A DNA stretch of 33,308 nt from Deltaproteobacteria bacterium (GTDB taxonomy: Bacteria > Desulfobacterota > Syntrophia > Syntrophales > Smithellaceae): assembly GCA_025361065.1 (NCBI GenBank), contig JANYAY010000161.1:1-33308 (forward strand), read 5' to 3'. Made by a program: the position numbers and the translations under genes. The notes under the pieces are model-generated. The model had not been told where the DNA came from. It searched no databases and saw only the letters and a list, made by a program, of their open reading frames with translations. This document shows positions 15,005 to 24,253 of the stretch, piece by piece. Numbering within the stretch: the stretch's first letter is position 1; each line of letters opens with the position of its first letter.

Positions 15005-17419
15005 TTATTTCTTTATACCTAAATCCTGTTCCGTTTTTAATATATCTATAGTCGTTTTGATTACTGTATCCGAATTAAGCGATATGCTGCTTATGCCGCA
15101 TTCCACCAGAAATCTGGCAAATTCAGGATAATCACTCGGCGCCTGACCGCAAATTCCGATTTTCTTGCCCATTTTATTAGCTTCAGTAATGGCCTGACGG
15201 ATAAGCTCTTCCACAGCGGCGTTTCTTTCGTCGAAGATGTGAGAAATCTGAGCGGAGTCTCTATCCAAGCCGAGAGTGAGCTGAGTGAGATCATTCGAGC
15301 CGATGGAGAAGCCATCGAATATTTTGCCGAATTCCTTGATGAGAACAACATTGCTGGGGATTTCCACCATCATGTAAATTTCCAGGTCGTTTTTTGCCTG
15401 CACCAGCCCTTTTGCCGCCATCAGTTCAATAACATTCTTGCCTTCGGCGATTGTCCGGCAGAAAGGAATCATGAGTTTTACGTTGGTAAGCCCCATTTCG
15501 TCACGTACTTTCAACATTGCCGCGCATTCCAGGGAGAAGGCCTCTCGGTAGCGTGGATCATAATAACGCGACGCTCCGCGGAAACCGATCATCGGGTTTT
15601 CTTCTTCCAGTTCAAAGAAGGAACCGCCCATCAAGCCTGCATACTCGTTACTCTTGAAATCGCTCATGCGTACTATAACGTCATTGGGATAAAAAGCGGC
15701 GGCGATTTTGGCCACGCCCTGCGCCAGTTTGTCCACAAAAAAGTCGCTTTTGTTTGTATATCCCTGAGTAAGCCGGTCAATATCTTTACGGACATTCTCA
15801 TCAGTAACTTTCTCGGGATGAATTAACGCCATCGGATGAATAGCGATGAAGTGAGTAATAATAAACTCCAGACGTGCCAGCCCTATGCCGTCATTGGGTA
15901 TCGAGGACAGTGTGAAAGCATTATCGGGATTGCCCACGTTCATCATGATTTTAGTCCTGGGGCGCTCTGTTTCCTGGACATTTATCTTGTGAATATCATA
16001 TTTCAAAATACCGCTGTAAACATTGCCTACTTCGCCTTCTGCACAGGAAACCGTGGCTTCGGGAATGTTTTCCAGTATCGCAGTGCCGTTGCCCGTGCCG
16101 ACGATGCAGGGTACACCTAATTCGCGGCTGACAATGGCGGCGTGGCATGTACGCCCGCCTTTGTTGGTAACGATAGCTGAAGCAATTTTCATAATCGGTT
16201 CCCAGTCGGGATCGGTCATATCGGAAACAAGTATCTCACCTTTGCGGAATCTTCTAATATCATTTACGGATTCTATGACATGTACCGGTCCTGCGCCTAT
16301 TTTAGAACCGACACTTGTGCCTTTGACAATAGGTTCTTTTTTATCCAGCAGCACGTAGCTTTCCAGAACGTTGATATCTTTTTGCGACTGCACTGTTTCC
16401 GGTCGAGCTTGCAAAATGAAGAGTTCGCCGGTTTTACCATCTTTCCCCCATTCAATATCCATGGGTTTGAAGTAGCCGGCTTTTTGTGAATAATGATCTT
16501 CAATAATCGTCGTCCACTTGGCCAGTGTAAGTATTTCATCATCATTTAAGCAAAAACGATTGCGGTCTTCCAGGGGTACTGGATTGACCACTGTTGATTC
16601 ACTGTCCGTCTCGGAGGCATAAATCATTTTAATTTCTTTGGTTCCCAGTTTTCTCTGAATGATAGGACGGAAGCCGGTTTTTAAAGTAGGCTTGAAGACA
16701 TAGAATTCATCGGGGTTTACAGTTCCCTGAACAACAGTTTCGCCCAGACCGTAAGCGCCGGTAATCAGAATAGCATCTTTAAACCCGGTTTCGGTATCGA
16801 TGGAGAAAATAACCCCCGAAGATGCCAAGTCGGAACGCACCATCTTCTGCACGCCGATGGAAAGGGCAACAGAAAGGTGATCGAATCCTTTATCCACACG
16901 GTAAGAAATAGCCCGGTCGGTATACAGCGAGGCAAAACATTTTTTACAGGCATCAATCAAAAGATCTTCGCCGCGGATGTTGAGGAAGGTTTCCTGCTGT
17001 CCGGCAAAACTGGCATTAGGAAGATCCTCCGCAGTAGCAGAACTGCGGACGGCAACATCGGTATTCGGACCATATTCATCACAAAGCTTTTTGTAAGATA
17101 TTATAATTTCTTTCTGCAGATCATCGGGAATCTTGGCATTGTAAATGAGTGAGCGGATTTTCTTGCCACGTTCCGACAGGTTTTTAATGTCATGAGTATT
17201 CACATCAGAAAGAAGTTTCGTAATTTCAGCGGTAATGCCGGATTGTGTTAAAAGGTGACGGTAGGCATACGCCGTAATGGCAAAACCATCAGGAATGTTA
17301 ACGCCTTGAGAAATCAGTTCTTTCCTCATTTCGCCGAGAGAAGCATTTTTGCCGCCGACTTGAGCAAGATCGGCAAGCTCGATTGTATCAAACCATAAGA
17401 TCAACTTATTGTCTTTCAT
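15005..17419 (-). CDS. ppsA: Phosphoenolpyruvate synthase
   Basis: Converts pyruvate + ATP to PEP + AMP + Pi (gluconeogenesis). The N-terminal ATP-grasp domain includes VGGKNASLGEM and DVAVRSSATAEDLPNASFAGQQETFLN; the swivelling domain has GGRTCHAAIVSRELGVP with the phosphorylated His near residue 426; the C-terminal PEP-binding barrel has MVEIPSNVVL, FSIGSNDLTQLTLGLDRDS and the active-site Cys in GICGQAPSD. I start at the ATG at 17419 (MKDNKLILWF, 804 aa), which follows AGGAGG; the track start adds seven residues encoded by the Shine-Dalgarno region. TCHAAI is the synthase form, unlike TSHAA of PPDK. Confidence 0.96.
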   Translation of the reverse strand: MKDNKLILWFDTIELADLAQVGGKNASLGEMRKELISQGVNIPDGFAITAYAYRHLLTQSGITAEITKLLSDVNTHDIKNLSERGKKIRSLIYNAKIPDDLQKEIIISYKKLCDEYGPNTDVAVRSSATAEDLPNASFAGQQETFLNIRGEDLLIDACKKCFASLYTDRAISYRVDKGFDHLSVALSIGVQKMVRSDLASSGVIFSIDTETGFKDAILITGAYGLGETVVQGTVNPDEFYVFKPTLKTGFRPIIQRKLGTKEIKMIYASETDSESTVVNPVPLEDRNRFCLNDDEILTLAKWTTIIEDHYSQKAGYFKPMDIEWGKDGKTGELFILQARPETVQSQKDINVLESYVLLDKKEPIVKGTSVGSKIGAGPVHVIESVNDIRRFRKGEILVSDMTDPDWEPIMKIASAIVTNKGGRTCHAAIVSRELGVPCIVGTGNGTAILENIPEATVSCAEGEVGNVYSGILKYDIHKINVQETERPRTKIMMNVGNPDNAFTLSSIPNDGIGLARLEFIITHFIAIHPMALIHPEKVTDENVRKDIDRLTQGYTNKSDFFVDKLAQGVAKIAAAFYPNDVIVRMSDFKSNEYAGLMGGSFFELEEENPMIGFRGASRYYDPRYREAFSLECAAMLKVRDEMGLTNVKLMIPFCRTIAEGKNVIELMAAKGLVQAKNDLEIYMMVEIPSNVVLIKEFGKIFDGFSIGSNDLTQLTLGLDRDSAQISHIFDERNAAVEELIRQAITEANKMGKKIGICGQAPSDYPEFARFLVECGISSISLNSDTVIKTTIDILKTEQDLGIKK

Positions 17420-17471
17420 TAAATCCTCCTGGGGGAACAATTACAAAATTTCAGTCTTCTAAGTTGGCGCG

Positions 17472-17500
17472 TATCTATCAGTTTTGATAGGCTCTGTCAA
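17472..17500 (-). promoter_or_regulatory. ppsA promoter with an operator-like inverted repeat
   Basis: On the minus strand, TTGACA (17500-17495), 17-base spacer, TAGATA (17477-17472). The inverted repeat CTATCA-AAAC-TGATAG (17475-17490) lies in the spacer and overlaps the -10 box, a position where a bound regulator would block polymerase. Confidence 0.6.
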
Positions 17501-17593
17501 ATGAAAATATCAGATATGTATTGTCAATTATTTCATATGGATAAATACTAAAGACATGCTTTTTGAAGTAACCGATTTTGTAATTTTAGAAGT

Positions 17594-17626
17594 AAAAAAA
17601 GGCCGAATTAAATTCGGCCTTTTTTG
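17594..17626 (-). terminator. Intrinsic terminator after the Cache protein gene
   Basis: AAAAAAAGGCCGAATT-aaa-TTCGGCCTTTTTT. On the minus strand it lies five bases after the stop at 17631 and ends in a T-run. The stem is symmetric, so it would also block read-through from the other side. Confidence 0.88.
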
Positions 17627-17630
17627 TTAA

Positions 17631-18941
17631 TTATTTGTCGTCATCATCGTCATCGTCGAAGGTCGGCGAATGCGAACCTTCCGGTATTTCCGCCTGTAGC
17701 GACCGGTTGATACCGCGCACAAGCAACCACATAATGAAAAAGAGAATAATCATCGAGGCGATGAGAATAAAAATGATTGTTGCCGTCCAAGCTTTTGCTT
17801 CCTTATCAATGTTTTTCGAAGCTTTAATAGCGGCCTCATTATATTTTTCTACATCGATACGCATTCCGATCCAGCCGAATCCGGCGGGGGCGGGATAGCT
17901 TGTCGCATAAAATTTAATCGGGGCATAAGTCATAAATACTGTGTGACCACCGAATTTATAAGACTTGGTTCCGGCGTTTCCTGCCGCTGCGTCTTTAGCG
18001 ATGATCGGCAGATTGGGATCAATATAGCCCATTTGATTGAAATTAAAGACTTCCTGCCCTTTTTTGATCAGATCCGCAGCAGTCTTTTCCGCCAGAGGTG
18101 GCACCGCGGTTCCATCTTTCGCCAATCCCTCAATATGATAATCATTGGGATGAACAATCATAAATCCGCGATTATCCAGCATGTAGGCATAATTGCCGGA
18201 AGATGTATCGGCTTTAAATACCTGATCCGCTTGAGTAGGAATAATGTGATTGGTGAATTTAGCCAGATGGCGGTAATCCAGAGTTAAAACAATAATTCCA
18301 GCAAATCCTTCTTTACCAAAGACCGGTGTGGCTAAACGAATAACTCCGGAAAAAACCTTCCCTTTTTCAAATTCAGGCTTGGTCACGTACCAACCGGTAA
18401 CCGGCGAAACGTAAACTTCACCATTATTGAGGTCTTTGGTTTTGGCAAAATAATCTTCCACCGTATAAGTGGTGTTGGCAGGATTGCTGATATTGCTTAA
18501 TTTATCTGCCGGTAAGGTCTGCCCATTGGCAATTTTAATTACCTCTTTACCCTTTTTATCAATGAGTGTCATATCGGTATAAAGGGGTAGGGAAACCTGT
18601 TTGATTTTACCTTCTTCCCTTATCCAGATATTTTTGTTGTTGTTTTTCAGGTATTGTTTATAAGCGATGTCGTTAGCAGGAAGAATTGTTGCCGTGAGAA
18701 CATCTTTTTTCCTTTCATTGAGAAAGTTAGCAACTTCTTCGGCTGTGTTAATGGCACGCACCTTTATTTCTTCCTGTGATTTTTGATCGAGGACAGTATT
18801 TGCTCTCTCCTTTATAGTATAACCCAACTTAAACATGCCGTTGGCTATTAATAAAGCCATTAATGATAAGGGGATTACTATAAGCAGGAAGAACACGCCT
18901 CCTACAGTAAAAAACTGCTTTTTTTTCTTAGTTTCTGCCAT
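17631..18941 (-). CDS. Membrane-anchored double-Cache sensor protein without an output domain
   Basis: An N-terminal membrane helix (residues ~13-33), a ~340-residue extracytoplasmic double-Cache region (features such as YTDMTLIDKKGKEVIKIANG, SGVIRLATPVFGKEGFAGIIVLTLDYRHLAKF, YMLDNRGFMIVHPND), a second helix (~393-417) and a short cytoplasmic tail ending in SPTFDDDDDDDK. Cache domains bind small ligands such as carboxylates or amino acids. Unlike chemoreceptors or kinases, nothing follows the second helix except about 20 residues, so it must signal through a partner or be a binding protein. A GGGGG-containing site lies before the ATG. It is downstream of atpE on the same strand with a 52-base gap. 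Confidence 0.85.
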   Translation of the reverse strand: MAETKKKKQFFTVGGVFFLLIVIPLSLMALLIANGMFKLGYTIKERANTVLDQKSQEEIKVRAINTAEEVANFLNERKKDVLTATILPANDIAYKQYLKNNNKNIWIREEGKIKQVSLPLYTDMTLIDKKGKEVIKIANGQTLPADKLSNISNPANTTYTVEDYFAKTKDLNNGEVYVSPVTGWYVTKPEFEKGKVFSGVIRLATPVFGKEGFAGIIVLTLDYRHLAKFTNHIIPTQADQVFKADTSSGNYAYMLDNRGFMIVHPNDYHIEGLAKDGTAVPPLAEKTAADLIKKGQEVFNFNQMGYIDPNLPIIAKDAAAGNAGTKSYKFGGHTVFMTYAPIKFYATSYPAPAGFGWIGMRIDVEKYNEAAIKASKNIDKEAKAWTATIIFILIASMIILFFIMWLLVRGINRSLQAEIPEGSHSPTFDDDDDDDK

Positions 18942-18993
18942 TACTATTTTCCCCCTGACCTAGGTTAATTTTGTAGTTAACGTATATTAAGTG

Positions 18994-19371
18994 TTAACCC
19001 AAAAAGAAACGCATGTAGGGGTTAGCATAGAGCAGTACGAGAGCAACGACCAAGGCGTAAATAGCTACGGACTCAGCCATGGCCATGCCGACGAGCATAA
19101 CGGTCATGATTTTTCCCTGAACCCCAGGATTTCTTCCCACCGCCTGGCAGGCGCCATTTGCTGCATTACCAATACCGGCACCCGCGCCGATTGCTCCCAG
19201 ACCAATTGCGAGGCCTGCTCCCAGCATTGCGCCAAAAGCAAATATAACTTTGATGTAAGATTCACCCGCAGGTATTGTTTCTGCTGCGGCAAAAACCAGT
19301 GGGCTCGATACAAGCAAAATCGCCACTGCTGCAAACGCTGTTAAAACTCCTTTACCAATTTTGTGTGCCAT
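18994..19371 (-). CDS. atpE: F-type ATP synthase subunit c, with N-terminal leader
   Basis: Forms the membrane rotor ring. The N-terminal 30 residues look like a signal peptide (KGVLTAFAAVAILLVSSPLVFAAA), then come two helices: AIGLGAIGAGAGIGNAANGACQAVGRNP (glycine helix and RNP loop) and GMAMAESVAIYALVVALVLLYANP with the ion-binding Glu in AMAES. The 125-aa length exceeds the usual 70-90 because of the leader. Ser after the Glu and a downstream Tyr resemble sodium-type rings, but the Gln of the Na+ site in helix 1 is replaced by Ile. No other atp gene is next to it. GGGAATAAATA precedes the ATG. Confidence 0.94.
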   Translation of the reverse strand: MAHKIGKGVLTAFAAVAILLVSSPLVFAAAETIPAGESYIKVIFAFGAMLGAGLAIGLGAIGAGAGIGNAANGACQAVGRNPGVQGKIMTVMLVGMAMAESVAIYALVVALVLLYANPYMRFFLG

Positions 19372-19412
19372 TATTTATTCCCTTTCATAAAAGTGTATTG
19401 ATTATTTTCCCG

Positions 19413-19443
19413 ATTATATAACACAAACAATAGGTCATATCAA
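19413..19443 (-). promoter_or_regulatory. atpE promoter
   Basis: On the minus strand TTGATA (19443-19438) is followed 17-19 bases later by TATATAAT (19420-19413), close to consensus, ~42 bases before the atpE start codon. Confidence 0.65.
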
Positions 19444-20012
19444 AGAGGAAATAATTCCAAATTTGAAGTCGCGCAATGCTTTTGCACGATACATGCCATC
19501 ATCAGGGCAAGTAAAATAATTTTCTGAATAATTTGTTTATTGCCCTACGATATGAGACAGACATACTTCTAATTTATTGAGATTGCTTCAATTCGTCAGC
19601 GAAGATCAAGAGACAGTATGTCGAGCAAATATTCGCTGATTATTTATTTATGAAGCTTAAACAATCTCTGGTTTTTATACCAATTTAAAGTTTTGTTAAA
19701 TGACCTGACATAAAACATTCAAATGAAGGTGACGCGAAGTCATGTGAAGTCACAAGTTGGGATTGGTAAGTTGAACAATCTTGCAAAGCGGAGGGTATAA
19801 ATACTCTGTGGCGAGCTTGCATAATGGATTCCCAAAGTTTGCTTTGGCGTTCATACAATTGGTTGGCAATGTGTAACAATGGCAGCTTATCATTAATATA
19901 ATAGTATCTTGTTATGTTTTTTGTTGAAATTTTGCACTAAGGCCGATAGTATTAAAAAAGTTTTGCTCAGATTCATTAAGCTATAAATGATTTTTTTATT
20001 GCGAGGATTGCT
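19444..20012. other. Intergenic region, no gene recognised
   Basis: About 570 AT-rich bases between the divergent atpE and 59-residue membrane protein genes. The only notable features are a segment at ~19728-19757 (AAGGTGACGCGAAGTCATGTG...) that resembles the middle of the 147-bp repeat family, and the small palindrome CCCAAAGTTTGCTTTGG. The 64-aa minus-strand track ORF across it has no ribosome binding site or family resemblance. Confidence 0.6.
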
Positions 20013-20192
20013 ATGCAGGAATTGCTGACCGCTATTACTTACCCGATAGTTTGGCTCATTTGCTCCTACGTCTTAAAAATTGAAAGTGGCCTGGCGAAGC
20101 TCCTCATTTCGTTGACGGCCGCCATCCTGGTTTATGTTTTGATCGGAATAAAAAGCACTACACAGGGGGAAAAAGATAAGAAAGAGGAATAA
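20013..20192 (+). CDS. Small two-helix membrane protein (59 aa), unknown function
   Basis: Too short for the track. MQELLTAITYPIVWLICSYVLKI and LAKLLISLTAAILVYVLIGI are two membrane segments separated by a short loop, followed by a charged tail (TTQGEKDKKEE). GCGAGG lies seven bases before the ATG. It ends 37 bases before the histidine kinase gene on the same strand and is likely co-transcribed, perhaps as an accessory membrane partner of the sensor. Confidence 0.6.
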   Translation: MQELLTAITYPIVWLICSYVLKIESGLAKLLISLTAAILVYVLIGIKSTTQGEKDKKEE

Positions 20193-20229
20193 CATTATCG
20201 AGGAGACATAAATCATCTCTATACTTAAT

Positions 20230-22800
20230 ATGAAGATGCGCATTTTGTTGGCCAGTGCTATTGTTATAATCTTGATTCTGCTGCTCGCCTTGACAGTTAA
20301 TCATGCTCGGGAAAAGGATATGGTTGATGTCTTCAGCCGCCAGCAGCTCGCGCACGCCCAAAATACGGCAATTAGAATCGCCGATACCTTTGCTCAGGCT
20401 GGGAAAAATATATCCCTGTTTTCCCACTTTGATCCTCAGAAAAAAATCTCTGTAGAAGAAATTGCTGCCGATTTTAATATTCTCTCTTCCGGGTGGGAAA
20501 AATCAATTGATGCGGTCGGCCTGTTTGATGCCGCGGGAAAGATGAAGCTTATTTTTCCCCACGATGCTTCTCCTGCCATTAATTTAGCGTCGCATTTTAA
20601 TGCCCTGAAGAATAAATCAAAACTGCATTTCGAGCTGACTCTCCCGGAAAAATCAAGTACTGCAAATCCCGGGCAAAGCATAAATTGGTATATGATTATC
20701 GGTTCTCCTATCCGGCACCATGATAATTTTGCCGGCGCCTGGATAGGTTCCTTTTCGCTGGCGGCAATAATTGAAGATTATAAAAAACAGACAAAAGAAA
20801 ACAGTTTGGGCAATCTCTGGTTAACAGATGATCACGGGAAAATCATTGTTCATCCCGATTTAACACTTATCGGGGAAAATATAAAAGACCTGCTGCAAGG
20901 CAAAGCAGATCGCCTAATTGATTTTTCAACAAATCACGGGAATTATCTGGAAGCATTTGTGCGCAATGGTGATAAACAGGCAGAGCGCAATGTCATTGCT
21001 TATTATCCGTTGCAAACCGGAGATAAAAAATGGGTTGTTTTCATCGCGGTTCCTTACAATCAGGTTATTTCGCCTGTGCGTAAGACTTTTGTTTATACTC
21101 TTTTCAGCGCCATGCTGCTTATTCTGGTTGTAGTAGTTGCGAGCATGTCTTTTGCGTATCGCGAGGGAAAGAGTGTACGCATCAAAGAGGAACAGAAAAG
21201 ACTGGAAGAGCGTGAAGACTGGCAGGAAAGGCTGCTGCTGGAAAAGAAAACAATTGATGGAATTATTGAAGGTTCGCCCATTCCCACTTTCGTTATCAAC
21301 AGGGAACACAAAGTAATTTTGTGGAATCGTGCCTGTGCGGAATTGACCGGTTTCCCGGCAACAGAGATAGTTGGAACAGACAAACATTACAGTCCTTTTT
21401 ATTCGGTCAAGAGGCCGGTTTTTGCCGATTTGATAGTTGATCGTGATTTGGCAGGATTGGATAAATATTACGGCACCAAGAAAGTAAAAAAATCGGAGAA
21501 AGTTTTTGATGCTTATGAAGCAAATGATTACTTCGACAATCTTGGTGGCCACAGCCGGTATTTGTATTTTTTATCAGCTCCTATTTATGATGAAAAAGGG
21601 GAAATTATTGCGGCAATCGAAACATTGCAGGACGTTTCGCATGAAGAGGAAATGGCCAGAAGCTTGCGTGAATACGCGGAAAGCCTGCAAAATGAACTTT
21701 CTCAGAACATTGAATTGCAGCGGGAAATTGAGGAACTAAACAGCTATCTGCAATCCATGGTCCGAAGTCTTCCTGATAAGATATTTGAAGTGGATGGGAA
21801 TGGCATTATCAGTTACATGAACCGGGGTTTGAAGAGACAAGGCGAAATTTCTGCGCTGGAAGACAAAGGCGCATACTTTCTGGATTTTGTTGCCCCCGAA
21901 GATAAAGCTTTTGTCTGGAACAAATGGCTGGAAGCAAAAAAAGGCATTTATGAACCCTATGAAATAGAAACTACGACCAAAAATGGTAAAAGAGTAAAAC
22001 TGCTGGTCACGACATCACCGGTAATCGGCACCGACCGCTATCTCTTGGTGCAGCGGGATATAACAGAATTTAAAGATATGGAGCAGAAGCTTTACGAAAG
22101 TCAAAAGCTGGCTGCTTTGGGACAATTGTCGGCAGGGATTGCCCATGAAGTAAGAAATCCGCTATCCTCAATTAAAATGAGTTTACAAATTCTGGAAAAA
22201 CGCATGAATCCGGCCGGCAATGATCTTAAACGATTTAAAATTGCCGAAAAAGAAGTTGAGCATCTGGAAGAGTTAGTCAATAACATCCTGGTTTTTGCCA
22301 AACCGATGGAACCAACAATGGCACCTGTAATTTTAACCAGAGTTCTGGAACAAGCCGTGGCTATGGCCGAAAAGGGAATAGCCGATAAACATATCGATAT
22401 GCAGACGCAATATGAAAGCATTCCGCCGGTTTTAGCGGATTCGGCGATGCTGGTTGATGCTTTTGTCAATATAATTCGTAATGCAGTAGAAGCGGTGGAA
22501 GAAAAAGGCAGTATCATTATTTCTTTGAATCATCTTGAGGGAAACCGGGAGACGGTAGTTGTGCAGGTTAAAGATAATGGTTGCGGTATTGATGCGACAG
22601 ATATGCCTCATTTATTTAATCCCTTCTTTACCCGAAAAAAATATGGTACAGGCTTAGGACTTTCTCAGGTAAAGAGGATAATTGATCTTAATGAGGGAAC
22701 TATTGACATTGCCAGTGAAAAAGGCAAGGGAACAATAGTAAGTGTGATCTTGCCGTGCAATGAAAGACGAAGAACCGCGCGATTGCTTCAACCTGCGTAA
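20230..22800 (+). CDS. Membrane sensor histidine kinase (Cache-PAS-PAS-HisKA-HATPase)
   Basis: An N-terminal helix (~4-24), an extracytoplasmic Cache region to ~290, a second helix (AMLLILVVVVASMSF), a coiled linker, PAS domains at ~345-480 and ~515-630, then HisKA with the phosphoacceptor His near 639 (AGIAHEVRNPLSSI) and an ATPase domain with N box NIIRNAVEA, G1 VKDNGCGI and G2 GTGLGLSQV. Architecture resembles the AtoS/NtrB group that drives sigma-54 activators, fitting the next gene. The best Shine-Dalgarno (GAGGAGA) is 24 bases before the ATG with no closer alternative start, so translation initiation may be weak. Confidence 0.93.
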   Translation: MKMRILLASAIVIILILLLALTVNHAREKDMVDVFSRQQLAHAQNTAIRIADTFAQAGKNISLFSHFDPQKKISVEEIAADFNILSSGWEKSIDAVGLFDAAGKMKLIFPHDASPAINLASHFNALKNKSKLHFELTLPEKSSTANPGQSINWYMIIGSPIRHHDNFAGAWIGSFSLAAIIEDYKKQTKENSLGNLWLTDDHGKIIVHPDLTLIGENIKDLLQGKADRLIDFSTNHGNYLEAFVRNGDKQAERNVIAYYPLQTGDKKWVVFIAVPYNQVISPVRKTFVYTLFSAMLLILVVVVASMSFAYREGKSVRIKEEQKRLEEREDWQERLLLEKKTIDGIIEGSPIPTFVINREHKVILWNRACAELTGFPATEIVGTDKHYSPFYSVKRPVFADLIVDRDLAGLDKYYGTKKVKKSEKVFDAYEANDYFDNLGGHSRYLYFLSAPIYDEKGEIIAAIETLQDVSHEEEMARSLREYAESLQNELSQNIELQREIEELNSYLQSMVRSLPDKIFEVDGNGIISYMNRGLKRQGEISALEDKGAYFLDFVAPEDKAFVWNKWLEAKKGIYEPYEIETTTKNGKRVKLLVTTSPVIGTDRYLLVQRDITEFKDMEQKLYESQKLAALGQLSAGIAHEVRNPLSSIKMSLQILEKRMNPAGNDLKRFKIAEKEVEHLEELVNNILVFAKPMEPTMAPVILTRVLEQAVAMAEKGIADKHIDMQTQYESIPPVLADSAMLVDAFVNIIRNAVEAVEEKGSIIISLNHLEGNRETVVVQVKDNGCGIDATDMPHLFNPFFTRKKYGTGLGLSQVKRIIDLNEGTIDIASEKGKGTIVSVILPCNERRRTARLLQPA

Positions 22801-22850
22801 ATGGTGACACCGCGATTATCCGGTTGGAACAATATATAAGGTAATTTATT

Positions 22851-24251
22851 ATGCCGAGTATTCTTGTTATTGATGATGATGTTTCGATTTGTGAAACACT
22901 GGAGTTGTATCTGGAGGAAGAAGGATACACTGTGAATACAGCTCAAAGCGGCACCGAAGGTTTGAATAAATATGTAGGCAATCCTGCGGATGTGGTGATT
23001 CTCGATATTCGTCTGCCGGATGTTGATGGTTTCTCCGTTCTGGAGGACCTCAGGGAAGAAAACGAAAACGTCAAAGTCATTATGATTACAGCCTTCCATG
23101 ACATGGAAACGACAATCAACGCCATGAAAGGCGGAGCATTTGATTATATCCATAAGCCGGTCAATGTTGATGAACTGGATATGGCGATCAAGAAGGCGCT
23201 GAAATCTCTGGAGATGGAAAAGAAGATTGAAGGCCTCCTAACGGAGCCGTCGCGCAGTTTTCGGGTTGGCGATATAATCGGAACCGGCAACGAAATGCGG
23301 GAGATCTTTAAGACCATCGGCACGGTGTCGCAAAGCCGCACCACTGTCCTTATTCAAGGTGAAAGCGGCACCGGTAAGGAATTGATTGCCAAGGTCATTC
23401 ATCATAATACATCACCTGATGAACCGTTTATTGCCGTTAATTGTTCGGCAATTGTCGAGACATTGCTGGAGTCGGAATTATTCGGTCATGAGAAGGGTTC
23501 GTTTACGGGCGCTATTGCCCGCAAACTCGGCAAGTTTGAACTCGCCCGCAGCGGAACGGTCTTTCTCGATGAAATCAGCGAAATGTCTATCAACCTGCAG
23601 GCCAAGCTCCTGAGGGTTTTACAGGAAATGGAATTCGAAAGGGTGGGCGGTAAAGATAAGGTCAAGGTTCATGCCCGTATTATGACAGCCACAAATAAAG
23701 ATTTGAAAACAATGGTCAAGGAAGGAAAGTTCCGCGATGATTTGTACTACCGGTTGAATATTGTTGCCATCACTCTCCCGCCTATGCGAATACGTAAACA
23801 GGATATACCTCCCTTGATTGATTATCTGCTGACCAAAATCAACTTAGATTTGCATAAGAAGGTTATCGGAGTCTCCGATGAAATGATGGAGATATTTATG
23901 CAGTATAACTGGCCGGGCAATATCCGCGAACTGGAGAATTTGCTGGTACGCGCCTGTGTAGTTGCTAAGGGCCAGGTTCTGGGAAAGAGCGATTTCCCGG
24001 AATTGGGTAAAGATGATGCCGTCAATACCGGGATGGGCATGGGACTTGACCCTGATAAAATGGCCGAAATATTCGAGCCCTCTGAACCCGGAAAGTTGTT
24101 GACTCTGGATGAAGTGGAGGATCGCTACATTCGAAAAGTAATTAAAGAGACTGATAAGAATAAAGGAGAGATTTGCGAAATTCTCGGAATCTCCCGGCCG
24201 ACGTTTGAGAGGAAGTTGGAGAAGTATAGCATCACCTTTGAACGCGAGTAG
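22851..24251 (+). CDS. Sigma-54-dependent response regulator (NtrC/AtoC type)
   Basis: Receiver domain with phosphoacceptor Asp near residue 52 (VVILDIRLPDVDG), acidic pocket DDD at 8-10 and conserved Lys (HKPVNVD). The AAA+ domain has Walker A GESGTGKE (~170), ESELFGHEKGSFTGA with the sigma-54 contact loop as GSFTGA rather than GAFTGA, and Walker B GTVFLDEI. The C-terminal Fis-type helix-turn-helix is NKGEICEILGISRPTFERKLEKY. It follows the kinase by 50 bases and is presumably its partner. The regulated genes are not evident; I saw no clear -24/-12 promoter in the window. Confidence 0.95.
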   Translation: MPSILVIDDDVSICETLELYLEEEGYTVNTAQSGTEGLNKYVGNPADVVILDIRLPDVDGFSVLEDLREENENVKVIMITAFHDMETTINAMKGGAFDYIHKPVNVDELDMAIKKALKSLEMEKKIEGLLTEPSRSFRVGDIIGTGNEMREIFKTIGTVSQSRTTVLIQGESGTGKELIAKVIHHNTSPDEPFIAVNCSAIVETLLESELFGHEKGSFTGAIARKLGKFELARSGTVFLDEISEMSINLQAKLLRVLQEMEFERVGGKDKVKVHARIMTATNKDLKTMVKEGKFRDDLYYRLNIVAITLPPMRIRKQDIPPLIDYLLTKINLDLHKKVIGVSDEMMEIFMQYNWPGNIRELENLLVRACVVAKGQVLGKSDFPELGKDDAVNTGMGMGLDPDKMAEIFEPSEPGKLLTLDEVEDRYIRKVIKETDKNKGEICEILGISRPTFERKLEKYSITFERE

Positions 24252-24253
24252 GC

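Noticed and set aside
19685-19879. 64-aa minus-strand ORF in the atpE upstream region
   Set aside because: No ribosome binding site, no recognisable domain, and part of it lies in repeat-like sequence.
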